Below the pieces are notes generated by a model. That model was given only the letters and a program-made list of their open reading frames with translations, ran no database searches and was not told the DNA's origin. A DNA stretch of 64,000 nt from Stictocephala bisonia. Its lineage: Eukaryota; Arthropoda; Insecta; Hemiptera; Membracidae. The first letter of the stretch is position 1. Each line of letters starts with the position of its first letter. Positions 36,010-47,289 of the stretch are shown here, one piece after another. A program made the translations under genes and the position numbers. The stretch covers positions 558,001-622,000 of the forward strand of contig JAQJVL010000001.1 in the NCBI GenBank assembly GCA_035578905.1, in the 5' to 3' direction.

Positions 36010-36418
36010 GTAACACAAATTCTATCTAGGTATCGCCAAAATTTTACTTAGGGCTATATTGAGTATATACATTTAAGAGGAGTATCTAGTTTCTTTCTTT
36101 CAAAATATTCTCACAGATACAATTTTGACATGTTTTCCCCCTTGGGGTCTTCAAAGACCACAATGCACTGGTTAGGTGACACAAAATCCATTATACCAGA
36201 GGGAATGGAACTGTAAAACAAATTCTCTCGTATCTAGGTATCGCCAAAATTTTACTTACGGCTATATTGAGTATATACATTTAAGAGGAGTAAATAATTT
36301 CTTTCTTTCAAAATATTCTCACAGATACAATTTTGACATGTTTTCCCCCTTGGGGTCTTGAAAGACCACATTGCACCATTTAGGTGACACAAAATCCATT
36401 GTACCAGAGGGAGGGTTG
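36010..36418 (+). repeat. Tandem duplication with a 208-bp period
   Basis: The two copies (starting near 36011 and 36219) differ at only about ten positions. Landmark TATCGCCAAAATTTTAC occurs at 36031 and 36239. Each copy ends with a small hairpin (GGTCTT.AAAGACC) and a shared ACACAAAATCCATT. The 61-codon frame at 36176-36361 spans the junction and is not considered a gene. Confidence 0.9.
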
Positions 36419-36529
36419 AAGATGTGGAAATGACAAATTTATTTATTCAGTAAACTCATTGACTATTAAACAAATCACTTCTATTAAGACAACAAAATTT
36501 ACATTGTGTTAACATATTAGCTCCACCCA

Positions 36530-36597
36530 CCCATCCCTACGTGGGTACCTACAGTGGTTTGACCCACCCGGCCACCCATACACGTACAGTGGTATTA
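36530..36597 (+). repeat. Relic of the dispersed 36-bp minisatellite
   Basis: Two degenerate units ending CACCCATACACGTACAGTGG, nearly identical to the 23.6-kb array and in the same orientation. Confidence 0.75.
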
Positions 36598-37259
36598 AAA
36601 ACAGATATATTTACGGTGACAACTAATTTTATTCTATAACATCTATATATTATCTTCCACAAAAGTAGGTATTCATGTTACATATGTAACAGATAATTCA
36701 TTTTTACATGAAAAAATAGTCATATTATTGGAATACAAATTAATTTAAACAATCAAGTAAATTATTAGTTGAGCTTTCTATACATTAATTGTAGTACAAG
36801 TGACATAGTATTAATTTTGTATTTCATTAATTAGAATTGTACATTAAATTATTATGTATAGAATAGGTTTGGGGGTCATATTTAACCCCAATATTGGATT
36901 AAAGGTAAACAAAGTTTTAAGCTCATAATAAATCAAAGGAAAATAATTATTTTTTGCGTACCACTTGGTGGGTGTCCAGGTGATAAACGAACTTATTTAT
37001 CTATTCATATTTATACCAATTTGGTTAAAGAGTGGAGAAATACACACTGTATGTGATTGTTCTGCAGTGCCTATTGTACCTGTTTTGGTAATCAGTAATC
37101 ACTGGAAATTAGCAAGTTTCACATCATAGTATCTGTGAAAAAAATTAAACTAATAATTTAGTAGTGAAAATCATAATAAACTATTATTTTACAAAAAGTA
37201 AAGCAATAACTGTAAATAAATGAGATTAAAATTAGAGTTGATATCTTCATTAAAAAAAA
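36598..37259. other. AT-rich stretch without a recognisable gene
   Basis: No coding relic or repeat array was recognised. Confidence 0.4.
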
Positions 37260-38075
37260 TATACAAGGTGTCCCTTAAGTAACCAGCCAAACTTCTGGAG
37301 GTCATTCCTTGGGTTAAAACAAACAAAAAATTTCATGTGTACAAATCGTCTATCTCGCTCCATTATCCGGCTTTCTGTCTGTATGTGTTTTTTACTAAAA
37401 ACTTAATATCTCAAAGGTTATTTAAGATAAAACCATGAAAATCGGTATGAATGTTGATCTTTACAATATCCATGTACTATTTAAATTTCATTTTTTTACA
37501 ACAATCTTTTTCAAAATGGCGGCCATTTTAAATTTTTAAAGCCAAATATCTTAATAACCTTAAATTTTACTAAAAAATTGTATGTTATAAAAAAGTTTAA
37601 GAATTTATTTCTATAAATAATTATATAAAAAGTTTTAAGATTGAATAACTAGTAACTGAGAAATTAAAATTTTTATCAAAATTGAAAACTAAAGTTTTCA
37701 ATTTTATTAATATCAAGCATATTTTTATTTGATAAAAATTGTAATTTCTCATTAAAAAAATATTCTTAAACTTTTTTGTAATTTACAAGTTTTTAGTAAA
37801 ATTTAAGGTTATTAAGATATTTGGCTTTAAAAATTTAAAATGACCGCCATTTTGAAAAAGATTGTTGAAAAAAATTAAATTTAAATAGTACATGGATACT
37901 GTAAAGATCAACATTCGTACCAATTTTCATGGTTTTATCTTAAATAACCTTTGAGATATTAAGTTTTTAGTAAAAAACACATACAGACAGATAGCCGGAT
38001 AATGGAGCGAGATAGACGATTTGTACACATGAAATTTTTTGTTTGTTTTAACCCAAAGAATGACCTCCAGAAGTT
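37260..38075. mobile_element. Long palindromic foldback element
   Basis: The left arm (37290-37679) and right arm (about 37730-38075) are near-perfect reverse complements over roughly 350 bp, from AACTTCTGGAGGTCATTC at the outer edge to AATTTTTATC near the centre. The central loop contains its own small hairpin. The left side has an extra tip, TATACAAGGTGTCCC (37260-37289 region), missing on the right, so the right tip is truncated. There is no coding frame. A transcript would fold into a long double-stranded RNA. Confidence 0.85.
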
Positions 38076-38309
38076 ATATACTCTAACAAGTTAACTCTTT
38101 GTAAGAAACGACTTTTGAACCTTCAAATTTATGTGATTTGGTTTTAATTTTGTTATTACCTAAGAGCATCTGGAAGAAAATGTCGACACTATGGAGAGTG
38201 GAAGATAGGTTTAATTTCTTTGCTCTTTTAAATATTACAATCCTTATTTACAAGGTGAGACTGGTATTTACATATCTAATTAGTTAAACTTTTTCCAAAT
38301 ACATAATTT

Positions 38310-38372
38310 TTCCGAAGCGAATCAATAGTCTTAAGTAGTACAGTGTCTTAGGATTATCGATTCGCTTCGGAA
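38310..38372. repeat. Inverted repeat with 25-bp arms
   Basis: TTCCGAAGCGAATC at 38310 and its reverse complement ending at 38372 form 25-bp arms with three mismatches around a 13-bp loop. Confidence 0.75.
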
Positions 38373-38399
38373 CAATTATCATATTAAAAATTAAATTAC

Positions 38400-39000
38400 T
38401 TTATATTGAACTTACAAGACTATAATTTTACATTATCGTTTTTATGTGGTTAAAGGTAGATTTCCTTTGGGAGTTTTGAACGTCCTTGGTGTCATGTTCC
38501 CCATAGTAATTTATCAAAATAATTTTTGTCCCGCATAATTCTCGTTTTATTACACTGGATGGCAAGCAAAGACTTTTTAACTTAACTAAAAGACAAAATC
38601 TGTTGTCAGTATTCTTTTCAGCTATGGGCAATATTTGTTAGAGGTTGTTAAATATATCACAGACAAGAAAAAAAAAAAAAACTAATATAAGGAAATTTAA
38701 AAATTTCATATAGTTTAATTTGGTTGATTTTTCCACACACAATATGCCTCAAAACATTTTAGATATTTAGTAGTTACATTAGATAATGTATTACACGAAT
38801 ATTTTTATGAAAAAGAAGTTCCTTTTATTTTAGTTTGGATTTCATGTACAAATTATCATTACTAAAATGATAAACCTATTACTGATTTTACTCTCTGAAT
38901 TCATGATGAAAACCACGCTCTTAGACAGCTAAATTGCTTTAATTCGGTAATTGAGCGAAGTTTTCTTAAACTGTATACGGTCATATTTCCAGTGGCCTTT
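38400..39000. other. AT-rich stretch without a recognisable gene
   Basis: Only a 67-codon minus frame (38428-38631) with no known resemblance. Confidence 0.4.
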
Positions 39001-39004
39001 ACTG

Positions 39005-39150
39005 GAGTGCTTCGAATTTATCGCAAGATAACGGTGTCAAGCGACATCAGGCGTGGCTGTTCCTTGGATGGGTGACCAGTAGAGGGATCCCGTCCTTGCA
39101 TGCAGCCCGCCTGCCCGGTCACTGGTGGTGGTTAGCAGTGTGTTACAGAG
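39005..39150 (+). repeat. 5S-rRNA-like SINE (SINE3-type) fragment or 5S pseudogene
   Basis: CAAGCGACATCAGGCGTGGC is followed by TTCCTTGGATGGGTGACCAG and GGGATCCC. The order and spacing match the 5S internal control region (A box TAAGCAGCGTCGGGC, intermediate element, C box CTTGGATGGGTGACCGC). The 5' third of 5S rRNA is absent. The sequence downstream is unrelated to 5S, which favours a 5S-derived SINE over a plain pseudogene. The 3' boundary is not defined. Confidence 0.6.
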
Positions 39151-40740
39151 AATATCTCAGCTATAACTTAATATGGTAAAATCAGAACTCTTTTAACTTT
39201 TATAGCATTCATAAAGTAAGCTATGCATACGTGTTTAATTCACTCACTTGCATCTGGACGTTAATTAAAGGAAAAACCTGTTGTAATATGCGTTGAACTT
39301 CATAGGATTGGTTGAAACTATCATTTAATTCCAAATTACACATCAGTCATTGAAGCAAACCATCGACATACTAATTCTATTCAAAATGGATGATAGTTAT
39401 TAAATAGTATATAATTTGTATTTAATAATGTATAGAAGGGTAACATTTTAATTTTTACCATGTATTTCTGGTTTCTCTTCTTATGAGTTTAAACTTTTTC
39501 TATTTTAGTTTACGCGAAACGAAGAAGAGATAATTTAACGAATTCAACTTTTTTGCTCTAAATTTGTTAATCATTATTTCATGGATACAATTTTTTTAAT
39601 GTGTAACATTAAAAATAAATCCTTCCGTTAATTAAATCTAAATACAGATTTCATTCTGTATCCTTTAAACTTATTTTCCGTTATACAACTTGAATTATTA
39701 CAAGACGCTTTTACTATTTATTGTTGGTTACTATGCACTTATTTCTAACAAAATTAAATCAGAACAAAATTGAAATATTTCAATAATTGGCTATGTATTT
39801 ACGGGAGTACCTTTGTTTCCACTGATAATATATTTCTTTACCACAACAATTTTGGAATATACATTTGAAAACTGTTGGCGCATCTTTATTATTTTAAATA
39901 ATTACAATACATGTGCACGTCACACAACACACATTTACTACATTAAGTACAAAATGTATACAATTATGTTATCGATTTTGGTAAACCAAGGTCACTATCC
40001 TCAGAGCGGAGGGAATCATAAAAGAATAAACACCGACTCATGCTTATCAAGAAACTATTTTTAAATTATTCATACTTTTTTTTATTTGAGTGTTTTTACA
40101 CTAAATGTGTATTTGAAAACATTTTTTATACTACAGTTATCTCTCAATAAAACACAAAACTACTTTCGTGACTAATCCGGACCTAGTCGAATGCGCGAAT
40201 CATCAACGACAGATCAAAAAAATTATCGACTTTTTTGTTTGAAGAAAGGCTGACAGTTCATCCTGCAGGTCTTGATATCTAGTAAGGACATGTTAATTTA
40301 TATTTTGTTAGGTTAAGTACGCGAAAATCATATTCTACGTGTCAAAGTATAGAAGTTCATATTCAGCGAAAGAAGCAGGTTAGTAGAAAACATTAAATTT
40401 ACATTACAAATTTACTTAGTTTTGCAAGAAATGAGTTTTATCATCTTCTGGCAGACAAGTGTTCTACTCGGCAAAACTATAATCTAATTCATTTTTAACC
40501 ATATTGAAAGAACAAAATTTGATTTTTGTGGGGGAAGTAGAAAGTGCATAATCACCTTATTATTAATAGTTATTGTGCATTTAAATAATATTCATGGGTA
40601 ATTAGTAATATATAAAACATATGTTTTAATATTTTTTTTGCACTTTTTCTATTATAGTCAAAATAACTTTACAACTTGCTATAAATAAGACAACAGGCCT
40701 GATTATAAATTAAGTAACAGTACTTTAGTAGCTTACTCAG
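39151..40740. other. AT-rich stretch without a recognisable gene
   Basis: The plus frame 39813-40064 looks like AT-rich noise. No array was seen. Confidence 0.4.
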
Positions 40741-40754
40741 AATTGAATTAATTC

Positions 40755-40920
40755 AGAGCTTCCCCTGATTATTGCAGTGGGGAGACGAAAACAAGTGGAG
40801 GGCAATGCCTCACAAGGGTGGGAGCGTGGCAACGAGTGAGGCATCTCGCTACGGCCGGTTGGCCGGCTTCAACACCGTGCAGCCTTTTTGTTTTGGGTGG
40901 TGTTGAGTTTGACTCATACT
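40755..40920. other. GC-rich structured patch
   Basis: ATGCCTCAC (about 40806) pairs with GTGAGGCAT (about 40837), and GGCCGGTTGGCCGG follows. It could be part of a SINE; the identity is unknown. Confidence 0.25.
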
Positions 40921-41599
40921 CTGCTCAGCTGCCAACCTGCTTAGCTACCACAATTCTATGATCATAGACTTATCCTACATAAAATTATTTTTCTAATTTC
41001 AGTTATTTTGTTATTTTGAATATGCACTGAATTCATTGGTGCATCAATTGCTTCTTTCTCACAGAGTTGCCACGTATTTAAATCTCCGTATTTAGTAATA
41101 TTCACATATTGTTAGTTATGCGTAAATACTTAATCTGCCTTAGAAACTATTTACTAAAGATTTATAGCTGCAGTCAATGGAATTCCCATCAGAAGTGATC
41201 CATTTAGAATTCATTATGACAGCAATAATGCAGGTTGGGGTTGGTTACTTGTTTTCTTTAAATGGATAATCAGTTATAGCCATCTAAGACCAGTCCAGAA
41301 TCACGTGATTATACATTTTTTTAAGGAACACTTTTTACATTATACTAGTAATTACAGTACTTATTGAACGTGTTAAATTATAAAATTATATTTTACATTT
41401 ACAACTTTTAACATACCGCAAAAGTGAAAAAATTAAACAAAACAAATCAATCAATCAATCAAATCAAAAATCGGTTTATTCTAAAAAAAAGTACAAAAGA
41501 AGCAATACAAAATAAACTAATCATACCAGAGGCCACAGGAAAAAAAAGCAAATAATAATGATAATAATATTACATCTAAGAGAGAAGAAACAGAAAAAA

Positions 41600-41935
41600 T
41601 GATGCACTCAGACAGAAAGACACGCACTCATGCGCGAACAGCCGCTCACACACTCATGCGCGCACAGACGCATAGACACATATCCGCACACATACACACA
41701 CGCACTCACGAAACGCATACGCTCGCGCACGCGCACACACACAGGAAAACTCATGTGCACACAACCGCACACACATGCATGCGCGCAATATCCTCTCATG
41801 TGCGCACAGACGCAACTCGCACAATCTCTCATACATGCACAGACGCAAACGCACCCATGCATGCATAGACGCATACTCTCACGTGACGCACACTCACACA
41901 CACCACACACGAGCATTTACTCATGCACATGAAAC
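41600..41935. repeat. CA/GC-rich cryptic array in the LINE copy D 3' UTR
   Basis: Irregular mixtures of CACA, GCGC, CATGCG and CAGACGCA. Frames on both strands are open only because of the biased composition. Confidence 0.85.
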
Positions 41936-42002
41936 AAGAACTAACAAACACTTGTATCCACACCTACAATGTTTAAGCACACTCCCATATAATCAAGTAC
42001 AT

Positions 42003-42259
42003 TCAAGCTCTAAACCATACATAAATGGAACTCATTAATTTGTCAACTTCTAATCTTCCTAAATTAATTAACCAGTTATTTATTAATTTTGTATAGAAAT
42101 TTATATTATAAGTATCAGAATATCTTATGTAGGAGGGTAATTTAGTGAACAGAATATTTGAAACATAAAATGAGATTGTTAAATTGGTTGATTTAGGCAG
42201 TCTAGGAACTCTTATACCTACATTTAGAGTGGTTCTAGTAGGATAATTGTGACTGAATT
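42003..42259 (-). pseudogene. LINE copy D: ORF2 C-terminus
   Basis: An open frame of about 85 codons without ATG reads HNYPTRTTLNVGIRVPRLPK and later ILFTKLPSYIRY, ending at TGA (42005-42003). HN(Y)..TR...... and the (L)(Y/F)NKLP..IR block are the usual ending of LINE ORF2. The upstream part is missing. Confidence 0.6.
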
Positions 42260-42269
42260 AGTGAGAGCA

Positions 42270-43630
42270 AAACTTAGTGAGTGCATTTTTTTTTTTAGTG
42301 AGTGCAGAGAAATTTAGCGAGTGCAAAACTACAGCTGTATTTACTTGGTACACATACTATAACTGAAAATATATTTTTTATTTATTACTGTTGTAGCAAT
42401 CTGGCGTTTTATAATCTGACAACTACCTTTCTATAGCTAGTTTGTTTCCTATAATACACACGTGCATCCTATAATACCTGTGATATTAACTGAAACCAAC
42501 TCGCATCTGTTAAAAAAAACTTTCATAAAAATTGTATCGCCATTTATTAGCGATACTATATTAAATGTTATGCATTTCACCTCTATCAACGTAAAAAATA
42601 ACTTTTTTGTAACTAGTTCTTTTAATAAAAATTACTAAAAGAGGGACAAATTTAAGCAACACCATTCGTGACCTTAGACTGAACTAAAAAAGCTAATACA
42701 AAAAAGTAGATGAACAGTTCTTAATGATAGATTGATTTAATGGAAGGCCGGGAAATTTTGAGTTAGTGCAAAAAAAGTCATGTTGGCAGCTCCATTCATT
42801 CAAATATAGTGACCTAACTAAGACAGGGTGACCGCGTGTTCATTTTAGCGACGTACTTCGACGTGCCCTACAGTTACAACTCATGGAGTAACAGTAAATT
42901 TGGTAAAGAATAAAGTACCACTAAATATTTCGGAACAATAATGTCAATTTCGGGTTGTTTGGTGATGGTAACATGGAGATCTTAACGACTGACTGCTCGA
43001 CGAGAATTCGAATAGAATACATTCAAGTGGCGTCTTCTTCATTGTGCCAACAATGGTTAAAAGTGAATGTTGAATCATTTCTTCCATTTTTTATATGATA
43101 ACGTTTTTAGGATGTACCATTGTTAATTAATTTTTTTTTAAGGAATACTAATATTTAATTTTTATAACGGATGTTTCTAAGCTACATATTAGCAGGGGCA
43201 TTTTTGATAACATAAAAACACATTTCCAACGAAAAAAATATTATTGTATTTATTTAACTTTGTTTAAAAATTTTATATTGTAATAATTTCCATTAGTCCA
43301 GAATACTATAACATACGTTTTTATATTATAAATGACTATATTATAAACTCTAATTTTATGTTTATATTTTAATAATGAATAACATTTCATATTTATATTT
43401 TTATTAAACATGGCCATGTTGTAAAATGTAACCTTTTCTTAATTTTAATACTCTTTTATTGATGTACATATGCTGAATATTCAAATGTGTTTTCATCCAA
43501 GAAATCCAAGTTTACCTAAATACGAATCACACGAGAAGTTACACTGAAATTTGTTTCTCTTTTAAAATAGCGTATTAAGTTAAACTAGTATTTGTACAAG
43601 TATTTCATGTCTTATATATATTCTAAAACA
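42270..43630. other. AT-rich stretch without a recognisable gene
   Basis: Three short AGTGAGTGCA/AGCGAGTGCA-type repeats occur at about 42264-42325. Nothing else was recognised. Confidence 0.4.
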
Positions 43631-43637
43631 ACTTCTC

Positions 43638-43801
43638 AAACATACGTACTGCCGGAAAAACTGAGTGCTTCTGGAAGGAATAGTAATGTAATAAAAGCAA
43701 AAAACGTGTGTCCTGCTGGTAGGACGTCTTGATCAGTGTTATCTTGTACAAAAGTCCATCCTGAAGCGCTTCCAGCAGGACGCGAGCCAGTACAATCTTT
43801 A
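43638..43801 (-). other. Exon-like open segment, unidentified
   Basis: The minus frame reads DCTGSRPAGSASGWTFVQDN, with higher GC than its flanks. AAAG precedes it and GCAGTACGTATG follows, so it could have an AG acceptor and a GTACGT donor. No homologue is known to me. Confidence 0.2.
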
Positions 43802-43823
43802 ATTAAAATATATTCTTTTTTAA

Positions 43824-44070
43824 GAACCAATGACCAAATGATAGTTGATAAAACTATAAACGTCATATATAGCTTTCCGTTGGTCCTAAACCCTGAAATA
43901 GTATTCTAAAAGAACCAATCACCATGTGAGAGTTGATAGAACTATAAAAACGGCAAGTATAGCTCTCCAACGGCCATAATATCTTATTTTATTAGTACAC
44001 AGACAGAATAAAAGAGCAAATGCAACTCACTTAAAATATATACATGCTATATATAGCTATCCGACGATGA
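43824..44070 (+). repeat. Diverged direct repeats, about 88-bp period
   Basis: GAACCAATGACC starts at 43824 and GAACCAATCACC at 43912. Both units run through AGTTGATA.AACTATAAA to TATAGCT.TCC. A third partial unit (TATATAGCTATCCGACG) is at 44047-44066. Confidence 0.7.
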
Positions 44071-45326
44071 TGTTCGGAAGACTTTTACGCATTACTGTCA
44101 AACTAATGATTACAAATTTACTGGCATGTAAAAGATAAACTTTTATGATCCATGCAATCAAATCTAATGCCAATATTATGGTGTAAAATATTTTATGTAC
44201 ACTAGACGCATTAAAATTGGAGCGAAGTGATATTCTAGGAACAAATCATTCAATTAAATGATGACCGTCTTTTGAGAAGTACGACGTTGTTATAATTTTA
44301 TCGTACCTTAACATTTTAGAACCAAAATTACGGAAAAAGACAATTCTTCATAAAATCAAGTTGCGAAATAATATATACTGCTTTCGAATAACTTTAATAG
44401 TTTTAAAGTTGATACCTCTGCAAAATTATAAAAAGTCCAGTTTGTTTCGAGTGTGTTTTAATTTATTTTCTTAAAAAAATTATTACATATAAAAGGGACG
44501 TTACAAAGTACAAGATTGGATTTAAATTAATTGTTAAATTAACTAGTATCATAGATTACATACCATTTATAATATGTATCTAATCTAATTGGCATTGATG
44601 TGCCTTTAATTTAATTAGTTAGTTAGGTCTGCCACTACAGCTGGTTTAAACTACGTTACCTAAATATGTCTACCCACAAGGGACTACGGAAGTGCTCCAC
44701 ATTGGACATAAAAAAAAGAAAAAAAAAACAGCTGATAATTAGTCACAAAATGTTACATAAATAACTTTTACATCAAATCGATGCTATGACATTCGCGAAG
44801 AAAATAACAACAGTGTTATTTCAGTTATTAATAACTATTGACTATTACAGTAAAAATTCGTCTAAAGGAAACTTTTTCCTAAAAAGACCCTCAAAATTTT
44901 AAGTATTAGTGAAGTTTTAGTAATATTTTTATATCTGAAAAAGAATAATTTCCTTCATGCACCTTTTATTACAGTACTAATAATAGTTGTAAGTAGATAT
45001 TTAAGAGATGAACTCACACACCAATGTGAAGCTACGAGCCATAAATTGTTCCTAGCCTCTACTACCATGCATCTTCTCTGCAGCTAAACCTTGTCACGTG
45101 TGTCATCTTAGAGTTATTGTTTCATTATTTCCCTCGTATTTAATTTTCTAATTTGTTATTTGTCACTGTCTTTTTCTTTTAATTATATATCCATTTAACG
45201 TGCTTATGTTTCACACTATTGGGTAATTTGTAGTTAATTTATATCTATAAAGGATTTTTAAATAATATTAATTTTTCGATATTTTCTAAAACTTGACTAT
45301 CCGAACTACTAATTTAATTGATTTAG

Positions 45327-45335
<9 letters not shown>
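44071..45335. other. AT-rich stretch without a recognisable gene
   Basis: No coding relic or array was recognised. TTAATTTAATTAGTTAGTTAGG near 44610 is a short simple repeat. Confidence 0.4.
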
Positions 45336-45336
<1 letters not shown>

Positions 45337-45362
<26 letters not shown>

Positions 45363-45375
45363 TTATTTATTTATA
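45337..45375. repeat. AT dinucleotide microsatellite with TTTA tail
   Basis: About 12 TA repeats followed by three TTTA units. Confidence 0.9.
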
Positions 45376-45811
45376 CATGTTACTTATGTGGAAGTCACAA
45401 TTTGTCGTTCTTATTTTGTTACTGGCAATGTGGCGCAATTATTTGAACCAACTACTTTAAAGCGAAATGTTGTAGATATTATGTTCTCAATCTTCCGTGT
45501 GATGTACACGGCGTTACGTCATTGGTTGCTATCGTGTTGAACATTACTTGCATTAAACATAGAACCAAGAGGACTATCCACTTAATTGGGTCCCGTAAAT
45601 CTATTTTACTAGTCCTATGAAATTAGTTATTGTATTCCTTCACAGGTAAAGATAGTGTTATCCTTCTTTCTGTATCTTTTAAGCACGCACTGAATTTACT
45701 CATAGTTTGCAAAATAGTCGTCCAAGCCATATATTTGAAGCCATGTACCATTAGATAGCAGCATAGATTTGGTCTAAAGCAAATGCATCGATTTGGTTAG
45801 TCAGTATATAG

Positions 45812-45814
45812 ATG

Positions 45815-45845
<31 letters not shown>

Positions 45846-46135
45846 GGAGAGGGAGAGGGAGAGGGAGAGGGGGAGGGGAGGGGAGATGGAGGGGGAGAGT
45901 GGGAGCAAGAGAGGGAGAGAGGGGGAGAGGGGGATAGGGGGATAGGGGGAGAGGGTAGAGGGGTAGAGGGGGAGAGGGAGAGAGGGAGAGAGGGAGAGTG
46001 GCAGAGGGGCAGAGGGGCAGAGGGGCAGAGGGGCAGAGGGAGAGATGGAGAGAGGGAGAGAGGGAGAGAGGGAGAGAGGGAGAGAGGGAGAGAGGGAGAG
46101 AGGGAGAGAGGGAGAGAGGGAGAGAGGGAGAGAGA
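45812..46135. repeat. Purine-only GAGAGG array
   Basis: About 320 bp almost entirely of A and G on the plus strand, with sub-arrays of GAGAGG, GGCAGA and GAGAGAGG units. The Ser/Pro/Leu-rich minus frame (45797-46141) and the Glu/Arg/Gly-rich plus frame arise from it. Such tracts can form triplex DNA. Confidence 0.95.
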
Positions 46136-46334
46136 TACCAAACTCGTTTTTATTTCATCTTGTCAATTTCTGTATACTATTAATCTGTACGTGTGTATAG
46201 GTGTATGTTTTTCTTGTCAGCTAACATTTACTCAAAAATAGAAAAGCAGCAGTTATATAGGCCTATACTCAGAACAAGACCCAAAAGTCAAGTTATATTA
46301 ATCAAAACAAAAATTAATCTCCTGTCACAAAGTT

Positions 46335-46892
46335 AAATCAAATCCATCAAGCCATTTACGACCGGCCTTACTGATTCTATTTATGCTGGCAAATTCTTCC
46401 ATAAAAGAGCTCAGGGGCACTCTGTAACTATGTAATCAATTGGTTGGATAAACTCCGTGAAATCACATGACTGATCTAGTGTCAATCCCCATATATATTT
46501 CCAATACTTACATCTGTCCACGCTGGTTTGGAAGTGATTCAGCAATTTCCTACCATGTAGATTGATCTCACCCACAGGAAAGCTCTTTTAGACAGCTAAA
46601 AGGTGATCTAACACAAGGTTCCAATTCTGTTCAACGTGTACACTGCTGTCACACCAATAACAAAGTCCAGAAAATTTATAGATGCAGATGAATTGTTTTA
46701 GCTCATCAACACAAGGACTTCAGAACTACTGAAGAAACACTCACAAGTGACTTTGCAGTCATCGAAGAATATTTTAGAACCTGGAATCTAATTCTAACCT
46801 ATCAAAAGCCGAATTTTCTTGCTTCCAAATAAGTAACCGACTAGATAATCGAAAACTGGAACTATTCAGACAGGGCAAGGAAAAAAAACCAG
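46335..46892 (+). pseudogene. Jockey-like LINE copy 2: RT region remnant
   Basis: Colinear with the minus-strand copy at 58595-59060. Both share CAAGCCATTTA, GATCTAGTGTCAATCCCCAT, then ACATCTG, and TCTGGAAGTGATT-type sequence. Within it, ILFNVYTAVTPIT, then SRKFIDADE, correspond to LFNVYTADIPVT...TYADD. The second catalytic Asp is changed to Glu. Stops and frameshifts abound. It ends where a tRNA-like SINE begins. Confidence 0.6.
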
Positions 46893-46904
46893 TACACTAT
46901 TAAA

Positions 46905-46990
46905 GTAAAAAAATTACTGGTACAAAAATTTAGTCCCTGCTAGGATTTGTACCTGGACCATTTCTAACTCAGCCTCAACAATCTATATTT
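46905..46990 (-). repeat. tRNA-derived SINE copy 2
   Basis: On the minus strand, GAGGCTGAGTTAGAAATGG and CAGGTACAAATCCTAGCAGG match the GAGCCTGAGCTAGAAATAG... AATCCTGCC part of the copy at 7.9 kb, including a B-box-like element. The 5' tRNA part is worn. Confidence 0.5.
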
Positions 46991-47285
46991 ATAAATTCAG
47001 TATGCCAAATTTAGTATATTTTTGTTTCATACACATGTGATTTTCTTTTAGTTTACTTAATATTCCAACTAAAACTAACTAGTAATCTATTTGTAGATGT
47101 ATATGAAATATTACGTATATGGAGTGGGAGAAAATAAACTGTTCAACAATTCCATGGACATCTGGAACAGCAACATTGTGTACAGTTGAACTAATAGTGT
47201 GATAATTGAACTAAGAAATAACATTTTTTAGAGATGTAGGTACTCCTGAGCGTGTATGTTACTCGAAGCTTCAGAATAGAACGGA
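46991..47285. other. No gene recognised
   Basis: AT-rich sequence before the second minisatellite. Confidence 0.4.
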
Positions 47286-47289
47286 ATCG

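Larger units (their letters stand above)
41441..42260 (-). mobile_element. LINE copy D, 3' end with CA-rich 3' UTR
   Basis: On the minus strand the C-terminal coding end (42260-42003) is followed by a 3' UTR with a large GT/GC-rich array (41935-41600). Next come AATAAACCGATTTTTGATTT and a GATT tail (41475-41441). GATT-type tails are common on CR1/L2-type LINEs. The element is strongly 5'-truncated. Confidence 0.65.

Noticed and set aside
41599..42038. Five overlapping His/Thr- or Cys/Val-rich frames on both strands
   Set aside because: They come from the CA/GC-rich low-complexity array within a LINE 3' UTR.
45797..46183. Ser/Pro/Leu-rich 114-codon frame and its Glu/Arg/Gly counterpart
   Set aside because: Translation of a pure purine/pyrimidine simple array.
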